From an uncultured Oscillospiraceae bacterium (GTDB lineage Bacteria; Bacillota; Clostridia; Oscillospirales; Oscillospiraceae): a stretch of 41,652 nt of DNA. Within the stretch, counting starts at the first letter, position 1. Every line of letters starts with the position of its first letter. The position numbers and the translations under genes were made by a program. Where the stretch lies: contig CAPGBJ010000100.1 of the NCBI GenBank assembly GCA_948616425.1, forward strand, positions 1 through 41,652, written 5' to 3'. Shown piece after piece: positions 21,038-30,099 of the stretch. The notes beneath the pieces were generated by a model. It was not told the DNA's origin, did no database searches, and saw only the letters and a list, made by a program, of their open reading frames with translations.

Positions 21038-23473
21038 ATGGGAAGTGGACCAAAAAAATGGGGCGGAAGGCGGGTAGTCCCGACCGCAGCCACCCGGGGC
21101 ACCCACTCTAAACGCTCGATTATACACCGGACCATGTTTCTAATGGCGGTGTGCGGGATTCTCATCTTTTTTCCCCTGGTCTGGAAGCTGTATGATATCG
21201 CCATTGTCCACCACGATGAGTATCAGAAGAAGGCCAGTGATCAGCAGAGTTTAGACTATGTGATTTCCGCGCAGCGGGGCAACATCTATGACCGGAACGG
21301 CAATGTGATGGCCATGTCAGCTACGGTGTATAAGCTGATACTCTCACCGCGAGAACTGGTAAGCACTGTCTCTGACAAGGATGAGGCGGGCAACAAGCTG
21401 GAGGACGAAGTCTATCAGGCCAAGGTGGCTGCGCGGCAGGAAGAGATGCTGAACGAGCTGATGACGCTGTTCCCAGAACTGAACAGAGAGAAGGCCGTGA
21501 AAGAGATCCACAACATCCGAAGCGCCTACTGGGTGGTCAAATCCGGCATCGAGGAGGAGGATATAGGGGCTCTGCGGACTTATATCACAGAGAACAAAAC
21601 CTCCCATTATCTCTACATCGTTCCAGATACCAAGCGATACTACCCCTATTCCGGCCTGGCCGCCCAGGCACTTGGTTTTGTCAACGACAATGGCGGCGCC
21701 TACGGCATTGAAGCGGTGTATAACGATGTGCTGGAGGGCACTGCCGGCCGAGTAGTCACCACCCGCACTGCTGCTGGTACAGAGCGGTACAACTCCTATT
21801 CCGAATATATTGACGCCATTAACGGCTATGACCTGACCCTTACCATCGACGTTACAATTCAATCCTATTTAGAAAAGACTTTGGAGGAGGGAATTGTGGA
21901 GTTTGATGTGCGGGAGGGGGCGTTCGGCATTGCTATGGACCCTAAGACCGGGGCAATTTTAGGGATTGCCAGTTCACCGGACTTTGATCCCAACAGCTAC
22001 TCTAAGATCATCAACGAACTGCTCAACACTCAGATGGCGGAGGAGGCCACAGAGATTTTTGAAAAACTGAAGGCCAACAACCCAGAGCATCTCGCCGACA
22101 GCAAATTAATGGATTTAGCCGAGGAGCAGGCGTACTCCAATGCGGTAAACACCCAGTGGCGCAGCCGAGCGATTGATTCCCGATATCAGCCGGGCTCCAC
22201 GTTCAAAGCGCTTGTGCTGGCCGCCGCCTTTGAGGAGGGCGTGGTCAGCGAGAATGATACGTTCTTCTGTTCTGGATCTGTCATGGTCCCAGGCTACAGC
22301 GAACCTATCAAATGCTCCAACCGCCAGGGCCACAAGCACCAGACCCTGGCCGAGGCGGTGGGCAATTCCTGCAACCCCGCGTTTATCGAGATCGGCAGCC
22401 GCCTGGGCATCGACAAATTTTACGACTACTACTTGGCCTTTGGCATGGGTGAAAAGACGGGCATTGACCTGCCGGGAGAGGCCAGCCTGGCCGGGGCCAT
22501 CTGGGACCGGAACAAGATGAGCAATGTGGACTTGGCGGTGGCCTCCTTCGGCCAGAACTTCGAGGTTACCCCCCTCCAGATGATCTGCGGATTTGCCGCT
22601 GTCATCAACGGGGGCAACTTGGTAAAGCCCTATGTTGTACAGTCCATCAGTACCCGGGACGGCACGATGGTACAGAATACCCAGCCGGAGGTGGTCCGCC
22701 AGGTGGTGAGCCGGCAGACCAGCCAGCGGGCGGCGGATATTTTAGAGCAGGTGGTATCCAAGGGCACCGGAAAGAACGCCTATGTTGCGGGCTACCGCAT
22801 CGGCGGCAAGACCGGTTCCTCTGAGACGGGGGAGACGGACCGCACCCTAGTCTCCTTTATGGGCTATGCCCCCGCCGACGACCCCCAGGTGATTGTCCTT
22901 ATCGCCTACGACAGGCCAGAACCCAGAGAACTGGGCGTGAGCTGCAACTACACCGCCAATGACATCTATATCAGCGGTGGCAGCATGGCCGCAAGAAAAG
23001 CGGGCCCCCTTATTGCCCAGATTTTGGACTACATGGGGGTAGAGAAGGTGTACAACGCCGACGAGTCCGCCGCTGTGGACGTGTCTATGCCTAAGGTGAT
23101 CGGTCAATCTGTGGCCGATGCCAAGACCGACCTGGAGAAGAAGAATTTGAAATTCCGTACCATTGGGACGGGAGATACTGTCTCCCGGCAGATCCCGGCC
23201 GCCGGCGCCAGTATCCCCGGAGGGTCCACTGTGATTCTCTACTTGGGCGACGCGGTGCCGGAGGAATCTGCCGCCGTCCCCGACGTCACTGGTATGACCT
23301 ACGAGGCGGCTAAGAGCGCCCTGGAGAAGGCGGGCTTCTTTATGCGGGCCTCTGGTGTCTCTGTCTACTACGGCAATACCACCACTGCCGAGCGCCAAAG
23401 CGTGACTGGAGGAGAGGTGGCCGCCGTGGGTACAGTAGTAGACGTCTGGTTCTTCAACGTAGTGGAGGACTAG
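21038..23473 (+). CDS. ftsI: Class B penicillin-binding protein (FtsI/SpoVD type) with two PASTA domains
   Basis: Septal transpeptidase of 811 residues. A basic cytoplasmic N terminus is followed by one membrane helix (about 35-56) and the PBP dimerisation region with QRGNIYDRNGNVMA. The transpeptidase domain has S387-T-F-K (nucleophile), S444-C-N and K591-T-G. Two C-terminal PASTA repeats (about 683-745 and 748-810) begin SMPKVIGQSVADAK and AVPDVTGMTYEAAK. PASTA domains and the place next to murE fit SpoVD as well as the vegetative FtsI/Pbp2B; only one such gene is in the cluster. GAGAGGAGGG precedes ATG 21038. Confidence 0.95.
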   Translation: MGSGPKKWGGRRVVPTAATRGTHSKRSIIHRTMFLMAVCGILIFFPLVWKLYDIAIVHHDEYQKKASDQQSLDYVISAQRGNIYDRNGNVMAMSATVYKLILSPRELVSTVSDKDEAGNKLEDEVYQAKVAARQEEMLNELMTLFPELNREKAVKEIHNIRSAYWVVKSGIEEEDIGALRTYITENKTSHYLYIVPDTKRYYPYSGLAAQALGFVNDNGGAYGIEAVYNDVLEGTAGRVVTTRTAAGTERYNSYSEYIDAINGYDLTLTIDVTIQSYLEKTLEEGIVEFDVREGAFGIAMDPKTGAILGIASSPDFDPNSYSKIINELLNTQMAEEATEIFEKLKANNPEHLADSKLMDLAEEQAYSNAVNTQWRSRAIDSRYQPGSTFKALVLAAAFEEGVVSENDTFFCSGSVMVPGYSEPIKCSNRQGHKHQTLAEAVGNSCNPAFIEIGSRLGIDKFYDYYLAFGMGEKTGIDLPGEASLAGAIWDRNKMSNVDLAVASFGQNFEVTPLQMICGFAAVINGGNLVKPYVVQSISTRDGTMVQNTQPEVVRQVVSRQTSQRAADILEQVVSKGTGKNAYVAGYRIGGKTGSSETGETDRTLVSFMGYAPADDPQVIVLIAYDRPEPRELGVSCNYTANDIYISGGSMAARKAGPLIAQILDYMGVEKVYNADESAAVDVSMPKVIGQSVADAKTDLEKKNLKFRTIGTGDTVSRQIPAAGASIPGGSTVILYLGDAVPEESAAVPDVTGMTYEAAKSALEKAGFFMRASGVSVYYGNTTTAERQSVTGGEVAAVGTVVDVWFFNVVED

Positions 23474-23634
23474 GCGCTGTTTGAAAAATGGAAATGTGTC
23501 CAACAGCGAGAAATTTTTTCGCCAGACGAAGCCAATTTGACGCAGGAATACTGGATGTATTTCAAGGAAAATTGGCAAAGCATGGCGGAAAAAGAGCCGG
23601 CGTTGGGGCATGTTGACATTTTTCAAACAAGCCC
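23474..23634 (+). repeat. Dispersed ~160-bp repeat with inverted ends, copy A
   Basis: It begins immediately after the ftsI stop. The ends are a perfect 13-bp inverted pair, TGTTTGAAAAATG (23478-23490) and its complement (23617-23629). The interior aligns with copy B at 36225-36375 at roughly 70 percent identity by eye. No transposase is present, so it is MITE-like or a structured RNA repeat. Confidence 0.75.
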
Positions 23635-23662
23635 TAGCGGCGGACCGGTTTTCCCTGCTCCC

Positions 23663-23692
23663 TTTGCACAGCAATGCGACGTATCCTATAGA
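23663..23692 (+). promoter_or_regulatory. Possible promoter of murE
   Basis: TTTGCA (23663-23668) and TATAGA (23687-23692) with 18 bp between, 32 bp before the murE start. It would supply transcription downstream of repeat copy A. Confidence 0.4.
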
Positions 23693-23723
23693 GAATAAAA
23701 CTGCACCCATGAGGGGTGACACC

Positions 23724-25214
23724 ATGAACCTGCGCGACCTTTTGGCCGGCGTCCCCCTCACGGGGGGGAGTGTCGGACAGGAAATGGAAATAAATTCCAT
23801 ATCATATGACACTAGAACCATAAAGCCTGGGGCCTTGTTTGTGGCCTTGTCCGGAAGTAAGCTGGATGGACACCGATACATTCAGACTGCCATTCAGAAG
23901 GGCGCTGCTGCCGTCCTGTGTGAGCGGGCCCCCAACTGTCCAGGGCCCTGGTTGACCACGGCGGACAGCCGACTGGCTCTGGCGCTAGTCTCTGCCAACT
24001 GGTTTGGACACCCGGGAGAGGCTATGACGCTGGTGGCGGTCACCGGGACCAATGGCAAAACCACCACCACCAGCCTGATCAAAGAGCTGTTGGAGCGGGG
24101 GCGGGGGGCTAAGGTGGGGTTGATTGGTACCAACCGAAACATGATCGGCTCCCTGGAGCTGCCTGCCCACCGCACCACCCCGGACAGCTGGGAGCTGCAG
24201 TCCCTTCTGCGCCAGATGGCGGACAGCGGCTGTGACTATGCAGTGATGGAGGTCTCTTCCCACGCGCTGGTCCAACACCGGACGGCAGGGCTTATCTTTG
24301 ACGTGGGGGTCTTCACCAACCTGACTCAGGACCACCTGGACTACCACCGTACCATGGAGGAGTACCGGGACGCCAAGGGCCTGCTTTTCGCGCAGTGCCG
24401 AAGGGCAGTACTCAATTTGGATGATGAGGCGGGCCGCTGGTATGAGAATCAGATTTCATGTCCGGCCTTTACCTACTCGGAAAATCGAGCCCAGGCTGAT
24501 CTGACTGCCCGAAACCTCCGGATGTTTCCCAGCCATGTGGAGTTTGAGGCGCTCACCTTGGGGGACCTTGCCCGGATCTATTTACCTATCCCTGGGGGCT
24601 TCTCCATCTACAATGCCCTGGCCGCCCTGTCCGCTGGACTGTGCCTTGGGTTGGATCTGGCGTCTATGGCTCGGGTCATGCCCTCTGTCAAGGGGGTGAA
24701 GGGCAGGGTGGAGGTGGTCCCTGTTCCGCGGGCCTACACTGTGATTATAGACTATGCCCACAGTCCCAACGCGCTGGAAAATATCCTTACCACCGCCCGA
24801 GACTTCACAGCGGGCCGACTGATCTGCCTCTTTGGCTGCGGCGGCGACCGGGATAGGACCAAGCGGCCTGTCATGGGGGCCATTGCCGGGGAATTGGCTG
24901 ACCTGGTGGTTGTGACCTCTGATAACCCCCGTACTGAGGAGCCGCAAGCGATTATGGCCGATATCCTAGAGGGGATGGAGGGCCAGCAGGCCGCGGTCTA
25001 TACAGAGCCAGATCGCAGGGCCGCCATTGCCTGGGCGCTGGCCCAGGGGAGACCCGGAGATGTGATCGTTTTGGCGGGCAAGGGGCATGAGACCTATCAG
25101 GAGATTGACGGGGTCCAATATCCCATGGACGAGCGGGAGATTGTGGCGGACTGGTTTGAAAAGACAGATACCCGACACGAAAAGACTGGAAAAATACCTT
25201 CTGGTGTGGTATAA
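23724..25214 (+). CDS. murE: UDP-MurNAc-tripeptide synthetase (meso-DAP adding)
   Basis: ATP-dependent ligase adding the third stem-peptide residue to UDP-MurNAc-L-Ala-D-Glu. The 496 residues show the Mur-ligase layout: an N-terminal UDP-binding domain with SYDTRTIKPGALFVAL, a central ATPase with TGTNGKTTTT and VSSHALVQHR, and a C-terminal domain with the specificity motif SDNPRTEEP. DNPR is typical of enzymes that add meso-diaminopimelate, which agrees with lysA and dapF in the same window. I start at ATG 23724, with GAGGGGTG upstream; the frame is open from 23610 but would begin inside repeat copy A. Confidence 0.95.
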   Translation: MNLRDLLAGVPLTGGSVGQEMEINSISYDTRTIKPGALFVALSGSKLDGHRYIQTAIQKGAAAVLCERAPNCPGPWLTTADSRLALALVSANWFGHPGEAMTLVAVTGTNGKTTTTSLIKELLERGRGAKVGLIGTNRNMIGSLELPAHRTTPDSWELQSLLRQMADSGCDYAVMEVSSHALVQHRTAGLIFDVGVFTNLTQDHLDYHRTMEEYRDAKGLLFAQCRRAVLNLDDEAGRWYENQISCPAFTYSENRAQADLTARNLRMFPSHVEFEALTLGDLARIYLPIPGGFSIYNALAALSAGLCLGLDLASMARVMPSVKGVKGRVEVVPVPRAYTVIIDYAHSPNALENILTTARDFTAGRLICLFGCGGDRDRTKRPVMGAIAGELADLVVVTSDNPRTEEPQAIMADILEGMEGQQAAVYTEPDRRAAIAWALAQGRPGDVIVLAGKGHETYQEIDGVQYPMDEREIVADWFEKTDTRHEKTGKIPSGVV

Positions 25215-25285
25215 TCGAATGCCTTGTGTGCGGGAGAGGTCCCTGTACAATTCAAAAGAGAAAGAGAACCGGGAGGGTTTTAGAT

Positions 25286-26272
25286 ATGACATATATCCTC
25301 AGCTTTATTGTGGCCTTTGGCGTGGCCGCTATTGTAGGTCAGCTGCTGATTCCGCTGCTGCGCCGTTTGAAGGCAGGGCAGTCTATCCGGACAGACGGCC
25401 CCACCTGGCATATGTCCAAGCAGGGCACCCCCACCATGGGGGGAATCATGTTTATCCTGGCGATTGGCGCAGCTGTTGTGGTGGCGGGCTGGGAGGAGCT
25501 GAGGCGGGGGAACTTCAACCACCTGTATGTCTTCTTCTTTGCCCTGATCTTTGGCGTTATCGGCATGGTGGACGACTTTCAAAAGCTGCGCCACCACGCC
25601 AACGAGGGCCTTACTGCCGCCCAGAAATTTCTGCTCCAGCTGGCGGCGGCCATCGCCTTCACCGTTCTGATGAGGAGAGAGGGATATCTGACCCCCAATC
25701 TGTTTATTCCCTTTCTCAATGTGACCATCCCGATGTCTTGGGTGGTGTATATGGTTTTTGCCGCTTTCGTCATGGTGGGTACTGTGAACGCGGTCAACCT
25801 CACTGACGGCATTGACGGACTGGCCACCGGTGTTACGATCCCTGTAGCCCTGTTCTATATGGCCGTCTCCGCATGGTTTGGAAAAAATGATCTGGCCATT
25901 TTGTCCGCCGCACTGGCCGGAGGGCTGGCCGCCTTTTTGATCTATAACTTCCATCCCGCCAAAGTCTTTATGGGGGACACCGGCTCCCTCTTCCTGGGGG
26001 GGATGGTGTGCGGCCTGGCTTTTGCGCTGGATATCCCTCTGGTGCTGCCCATTGTGGGGCTGGTCTATGTAGCGGAGGTGCTGTCCGACATTATTCAGGT
26101 GCTCTACTTCAAAAAGACCCACGGCAAGCGATTTTTCCGCATGGCCCCCCTCCACCACCATCTGGAGATGGGCGGCTGGAGTGAGACCAAATTGTTCTGT
26201 ATCTTCTCCGGTATCACATTGGCCCTGTGCTGTCTGGGGTTTTTAGGGGTCATGTACCGGTACCCCATGTAA
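25286..26272 (+). CDS. mraY: Phospho-MurNAc-pentapeptide transferase
   Basis: Integral membrane enzyme that moves phospho-MurNAc-pentapeptide to undecaprenyl phosphate, making lipid I. It has 328 residues with about ten membrane helices. The catalytic aspartates are in GMVDDFQKL and NLTDGIDGLATG, with GDTGSLFLGG and the C-terminal APLHHHLE histidine motif. GGGAGGG precedes ATG 25286; the frame is open to 25226, but that region lacks a ribosome site. It sits 71 bp after murE. Confidence 0.95.
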   Translation: MTYILSFIVAFGVAAIVGQLLIPLLRRLKAGQSIRTDGPTWHMSKQGTPTMGGIMFILAIGAAVVVAGWEELRRGNFNHLYVFFFALIFGVIGMVDDFQKLRHHANEGLTAAQKFLLQLAAAIAFTVLMRREGYLTPNLFIPFLNVTIPMSWVVYMVFAAFVMVGTVNAVNLTDGIDGLATGVTIPVALFYMAVSAWFGKNDLAILSAALAGGLAAFLIYNFHPAKVFMGDTGSLFLGGMVCGLAFALDIPLVLPIVGLVYVAEVLSDIIQVLYFKKTHGKRFFRMAPLHHHLEMGGWSETKLFCIFSGITLALCCLGFLGVMYRYPM

Positions 26273-26314
26273 TAGTCCCTTGGTGGGGTGTCTGATTGAT
26301 GAGGAGGTATCCTG

Positions 26315-27538
26315 TTGTCCCGCAAAGCGAAACGTGATCTGACCATGGAGGAGCAGCTGGCCCGGGGACCGCTGGATTTGCCCTTTTTGATGCTGGTGCT
26401 GATGCTGCTGGGCATTGGGCTGGTGATGCTCTTCTCTGTCTCCTACTATACCGCCTACCGAGATTCCAAACCCCCTGTAAGCAATAACCCCTACTTCTAT
26501 ATCACCAGACAGGCGATGTTTGCCGGGGCTGGAATTGTGGCGATGTACATTATCTCCCGCATCAACTACCAGCATTTCCGCTGGATGGCCCCTCTGATAC
26601 TGGCCGGCTCCATCTTTTTGCTGATGCTGATCTATACCCCGCTGGGGGTGACGATCAACGGTGTGACCCGCTGGCTGAAGGCTGGCCTGGTTTTTGGACC
26701 TACTTTTCAGCCCTCAGAGGTTGCGAAGGTGGCGGTGGTGCTCTTTTTCTCCGCCCGACTGTGCAAACGGGACACAGAAAAACAGCTCCGCTTTACCCGG
26801 CGCACCACCTCCGGCCGCCTTTTGAACTGGCTGGAGAAGATTGGATTTTTAGAGCTGGTCCCCTACGGGGCAATTTTGCTGGTGATAGCTGTTCTAGTTG
26901 TCTTTGAACCCCATATGTCGGGTACCATTCTGATCATGGTGGGGGCGGGAGCCGTCCTTCTAGTCTCTGGAATTCGTCTGAGCTGGTTTGTCGGCCTGGG
27001 AACCGTAGCTGGACTGGCGCTGGCCTATATCGTTTTCGCCACCAGCTACATGACCCGCAAGATCAAGATCTGGCTGGACCCCTGGCTGGATCCCAGAAAC
27101 GGCGGCTTTCAACCGATCCAGTCTATGCTGTCCATCGCTTCGGGCGGTCTGCTGGGCGTCGGGCTGGGCAACAGCAACCAGAAGTACGGCTTTGTCCCCG
27201 AGCCAGAGAACGACATGATTTTTGCCATCGTGGTGGAGGAGCTGGGGCTGCTGGGGGGATTGATCATTCTGCTACTCTTTTCTCTGCTGATTCTCCGGGG
27301 GTACTGGCTGGCGCTCCACGCCCGGGACAAATTTGGTACTTTGACGGTGGTGGGTATCGTCACCCTGTTGGCCGCCCAGGTCTTCCTGAATATCGGCGTC
27401 GTCACCAACCTGATCCCCAACACAGGGATTTCCCTGCCCTTCTTCAGCTACGGCGGCACAGCCTTGATGATTCAGCTGGCGGAGATGGGGATTGTGCTCA
27501 GCATTTCAAGGCAGATACAGGCGCCGCGGAAGGACTGA
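26315..27538 (+). CDS. ftsW: SEDS peptidoglycan glycosyltransferase FtsW/SpoVE
   Basis: Polytopic septal glycan polymerase of 407 residues with about ten membrane segments. Family stretches include TRWLKAGLVFGPTFQPSEVAK, FEPHMSGTILIMVGAG and the C-terminal NIGVVTNLIPNTGISLPFFS with the Pro-Phe-x-Ser-Tyr-Gly-Gly motif that follows. It works with the class B PBP encoded upstream. TTG 26315 is the start: GAGGAGG lies 8 bases before it and no ATG is near. Beside murG, SpoVE is the Bacillus counterpart; sequence alone does not separate it from FtsW. Confidence 0.94.
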   Translation: MSRKAKRDLTMEEQLARGPLDLPFLMLVLMLLGIGLVMLFSVSYYTAYRDSKPPVSNNPYFYITRQAMFAGAGIVAMYIISRINYQHFRWMAPLILAGSIFLLMLIYTPLGVTINGVTRWLKAGLVFGPTFQPSEVAKVAVVLFFSARLCKRDTEKQLRFTRRTTSGRLLNWLEKIGFLELVPYGAILLVIAVLVVFEPHMSGTILIMVGAGAVLLVSGIRLSWFVGLGTVAGLALAYIVFATSYMTRKIKIWLDPWLDPRNGGFQPIQSMLSIASGGLLGVGLGNSNQKYGFVPEPENDMIFAIVVEELGLLGGLIILLLFSLLILRGYWLALHARDKFGTLTVVGIVTLLAAQVFLNIGVVTNLIPNTGISLPFFSYGGTALMIQLAEMGIVLSISRQIQAPRKD

Positions 27539-27591
27539 TCTGCCCCCTGCAAAAGAGGATTCAATTCCCGTGTGAGAGGTGTTTTTTAAAT

Positions 27592-28710
27592 ATGAACGTA
27601 CTGTTTACCTGTGGTGGCACTGCCGGCCATGTCAATCCGGCGATCGCGTTGGCCCACATCTTCCAGAAGCGACACCCTGGATGCCGAGTCCTTTTTGTGG
27701 GGGCGGACGGCGGAATGGAGAATAAGCTAGTGCCTAAAGAGGGCTACCAGATCCGCACTGTCACCATTACCAACTTTCACCGCTCTCTTGCGCCGGCTGA
27801 CATCGCCCACAATCTGGGCACACTGATGAATATGCACAAGTCGAAAAAGCAGGCCCAGGCCATTCTGGATGAATTTCGGCCTGATCTGGTGGTTGGAACC
27901 GGGGGATATGCCTCCTACCCTGTGGTGAACGAGGCTGCTCACCGGAAGATCCCCACCGCAGTCCATGAGTCCAACGCTGTCCCTGGGCTGACCACCAGGG
28001 CGCTGTCTAAAGTGGTGGACCGGGTGATGGTGGGCTTTGAGGAGAGTCGAGAGCACTACGAGCGTCCGGAAAAAGTAGTGGTCACCGGCACGCCGGTGCG
28101 GGGAGATTTTTTCAAATATAGCAGGGCAGAAGCAAGGCAAAAGCTGGGCTTCACCGACGAACGGCCGCTGTTGCTGTCCTACTGGGGCTCGCTGGGGGCG
28201 GAAGTGATGAACCAGAAGATGGTGGATTTCATCGCGAAGGAGTGCTACGAGGGCGCGCCTTGGCGCCATATCCACGGTGCGGGGCGAGATTATCCCTGGA
28301 TGCAGGAGGAACTGCTCCGCCGAGGGCTGAAGCTGGGGGACAATGGTATTGAGGTGCGGGAGTATATTTATGACATGCCTCTGGTGATGGCTGCGGCCGA
28401 CTTGGTGCTGTGTCGGGCGGGCGCCTCCACCATTTCGGAGTTGGCCGCCATTGCCAAACCCGCTGTACTGGTGCCCTCCCCCAATGTCACCGCCAACCAT
28501 CAGGAAAAGAATGCCCGTGTACTGGCAGACCAGGGGGCGGCCATCCTCCTGCGGGAGGACGACTGTGTGGAGAATACCCTCTATGATGAGGCCACCCTCC
28601 TTCTCCGAGAGCGGGACCGCCGTGAGAAGATGACTCAGGCCCTTCGGACCATGGCTGTCCCCAATGCGGGGGAGAAAATTTATGAGACCCTACGGGAAAT
28701 TATGAGATAG
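27592..28710 (+). CDS. murG: UDP-GlcNAc:lipid I GlcNAc transferase
   Basis: Peripheral membrane GT-B glycosyltransferase that makes lipid II. The 372 residues include the glycine-rich start CGGTAGHVNPAIALA, VGTGGYASYPVVNEA, AVHESNAVPGLTTRAL and the donor-site region ADLVLCRAGASTISELAAI with a P-s-p-n-v-t-a-N-H-Q-x-x-N loop. All match MurG. A ribosome site (GAGAGGTG) precedes ATG 27592. It follows ftsW by 53 bp and precedes murA by 80 bp. Confidence 0.95.
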   Translation: MNVLFTCGGTAGHVNPAIALAHIFQKRHPGCRVLFVGADGGMENKLVPKEGYQIRTVTITNFHRSLAPADIAHNLGTLMNMHKSKKQAQAILDEFRPDLVVGTGGYASYPVVNEAAHRKIPTAVHESNAVPGLTTRALSKVVDRVMVGFEESREHYERPEKVVVTGTPVRGDFFKYSRAEARQKLGFTDERPLLLSYWGSLGAEVMNQKMVDFIAKECYEGAPWRHIHGAGRDYPWMQEELLRRGLKLGDNGIEVREYIYDMPLVMAAADLVLCRAGASTISELAAIAKPAVLVPSPNVTANHQEKNARVLADQGAAILLREDDCVENTLYDEATLLLRERDRREKMTQALRTMAVPNAGEKIYETLREIMR

Positions 28711-28793
28711 CGGGCGAGGCCGCCCCTACGCACAGCTAATTGCCAAATTGCATAGGATAGCACAAATCCAAAGGATTTGGAGGCTATCCCATG
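28711..28793 (+). promoter_or_regulatory. murG-murA gap with a fold around the murA ribosome site
   Basis: GGATAG (28755-28760) can pair with CTATCC (28784-28789), and AAATCC (28764-28769) with GGATTT (28773-28778). The GGAGG ribosome site (28779-28783) is held between the two stems, two bases before the start codon. A separate GC-rich palindrome (GGGCGAGGCCGCCC) lies just after the murG stop. Confidence 0.45.
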
Positions 28794-30047
28794 AGTTATT
28801 ATGAAATTTTGGGTGGACGGCCGCTGTCCGGCTCCCTGGCTGTCCACGGGGCCAAGAATAGTGTCCTGCCCATTCTGGCCGCCTGTCTGCTCTCGCCGGG
28901 ACAGAGCGTCATCCACAACTGCCCAGATCTGTCTGACGTATCCGCAACCATGGATATCCTGCGCCTGTTAGGCTGTCGAGTGGAGCGAGAGGGCGGAACG
29001 GTCACCATTGACGCCTCAGCGCTCAGCCGATGGGACATCCCGGAGCATCTGATGCGAGAGATGCGCTCCTCTGTCATCTTTCTGGGGGCGCTGCTGGCCC
29101 GGCTGGGGACAGCGGAACTGTCCTACCCTGGCGGGTGCGAACTGGGGCCCCGGCCCATCGATCTGCACCTGTCCGCGCTCCGGGCCCTGGGGGCCGAGAT
29201 TTGGGAGGAGCAGGGGGCGCTGTGCTGTCAGGGGAGAGGCAGTCTGCGGGGCAGGGAGCTGTGTCTGTCTATTCCCAGTGTAGGGGCCACTGAAAATGCC
29301 ATGCTGGCTGCCTGTTCCTGTCCCGGGCTGACCACTATTGTGGGAGCGGCCCAGGAGCCAGAAATTGTAGACCTGCAAAACTTTCTGCAAGCTATGGGGG
29401 CAAAAGTGGTGGGGGCAGGTACCCCGAACCTGACCATAGAGGGCGGCGTACCCCTTCACCCCGCGGAATATCGGGTGATGGGGGACCGCATCGCCGCCGC
29501 CACTTATTTGTGCGGGGTTGCTGCGGCCGGAGGAGAGGCGGAGGTGACCGGGGTTTCGCCAGATACGCTTACCGCTGTCCTCGCTTGCCTGGAGGAGGCT
29601 GGCTGCACACTGCATACCAGCGCGGACAGCATTGTCTTGTCCTGCGACGCCCCTCTGAGGGGAATCAACCCAGTACGTACCGCGCCCTACCCCGGCTTTC
29701 CTACCGATGCCCAGGCCATTCTGATGGCCGCTTTGGCGGGGGGAGAGGGGGTCACTCTGTTTGTAGAAAATATTTTCGACAGCCGTTACCGCCATGTGGA
29801 TGAGCTGCGCCGTATGGGGGCGGACATTCAAATTGCGGGCCGGGCCGCCATGGTATCCGGGGTAGGGCGGCTGCATGGGGCGGCGGTCCGTTCCACCGAC
29901 CTGCGGGGAGGGGCCGCGCTGGTGGTGGCCGCCCTGGGGGCGGAGGGCACCACCAAGGTAGGCCAGCTGCGTCACATCCGCCGGGGCTATCAGGACTTTG
30001 ACAAAAATCTCCGGGCCCTGGGAGCGGACATAAGAGAAGTGCCATAG
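28791..30047 (+). CDS. murA: UDP-GlcNAc 1-carboxyvinyltransferase
   Basis: Catalyses the first committed step of peptidoglycan synthesis, adding enolpyruvate from PEP to UDP-GlcNAc, and is the target of fosfomycin. The 418-residue length fits MurA. Two inside-out alpha/beta domains are evident: VHGAKNSVLPILAA at the start, the active-site loop SYPGGCELGPRPIDLHL with Cys116 (the fosfomycin-sensitive form), SVGATENAMLAA, and EIVDLQNFLQAMGAKVVGAG. Its place between murG and divIB is where murB or murC often lies in other Firmicutes. Confidence 0.95.
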   Translation: MSYYEILGGRPLSGSLAVHGAKNSVLPILAACLLSPGQSVIHNCPDLSDVSATMDILRLLGCRVEREGGTVTIDASALSRWDIPEHLMREMRSSVIFLGALLARLGTAELSYPGGCELGPRPIDLHLSALRALGAEIWEEQGALCCQGRGSLRGRELCLSIPSVGATENAMLAACSCPGLTTIVGAAQEPEIVDLQNFLQAMGAKVVGAGTPNLTIEGGVPLHPAEYRVMGDRIAAATYLCGVAAAGGEAEVTGVSPDTLTAVLACLEEAGCTLHTSADSIVLSCDAPLRGINPVRTAPYPGFPTDAQAILMAALAGGEGVTLFVENIFDSRYRHVDELRRMGADIQIAGRAAMVSGVGRLHGAAVRSTDLRGGAALVVAALGAEGTTKVGQLRHIRRGYQDFDKNLRALGADIREVP

Positions 30048-30099
30048 ACGCTGGGATTCCCGTTTGTCAGGGTCCCATTTCGATTTCAAGGAGAACACC

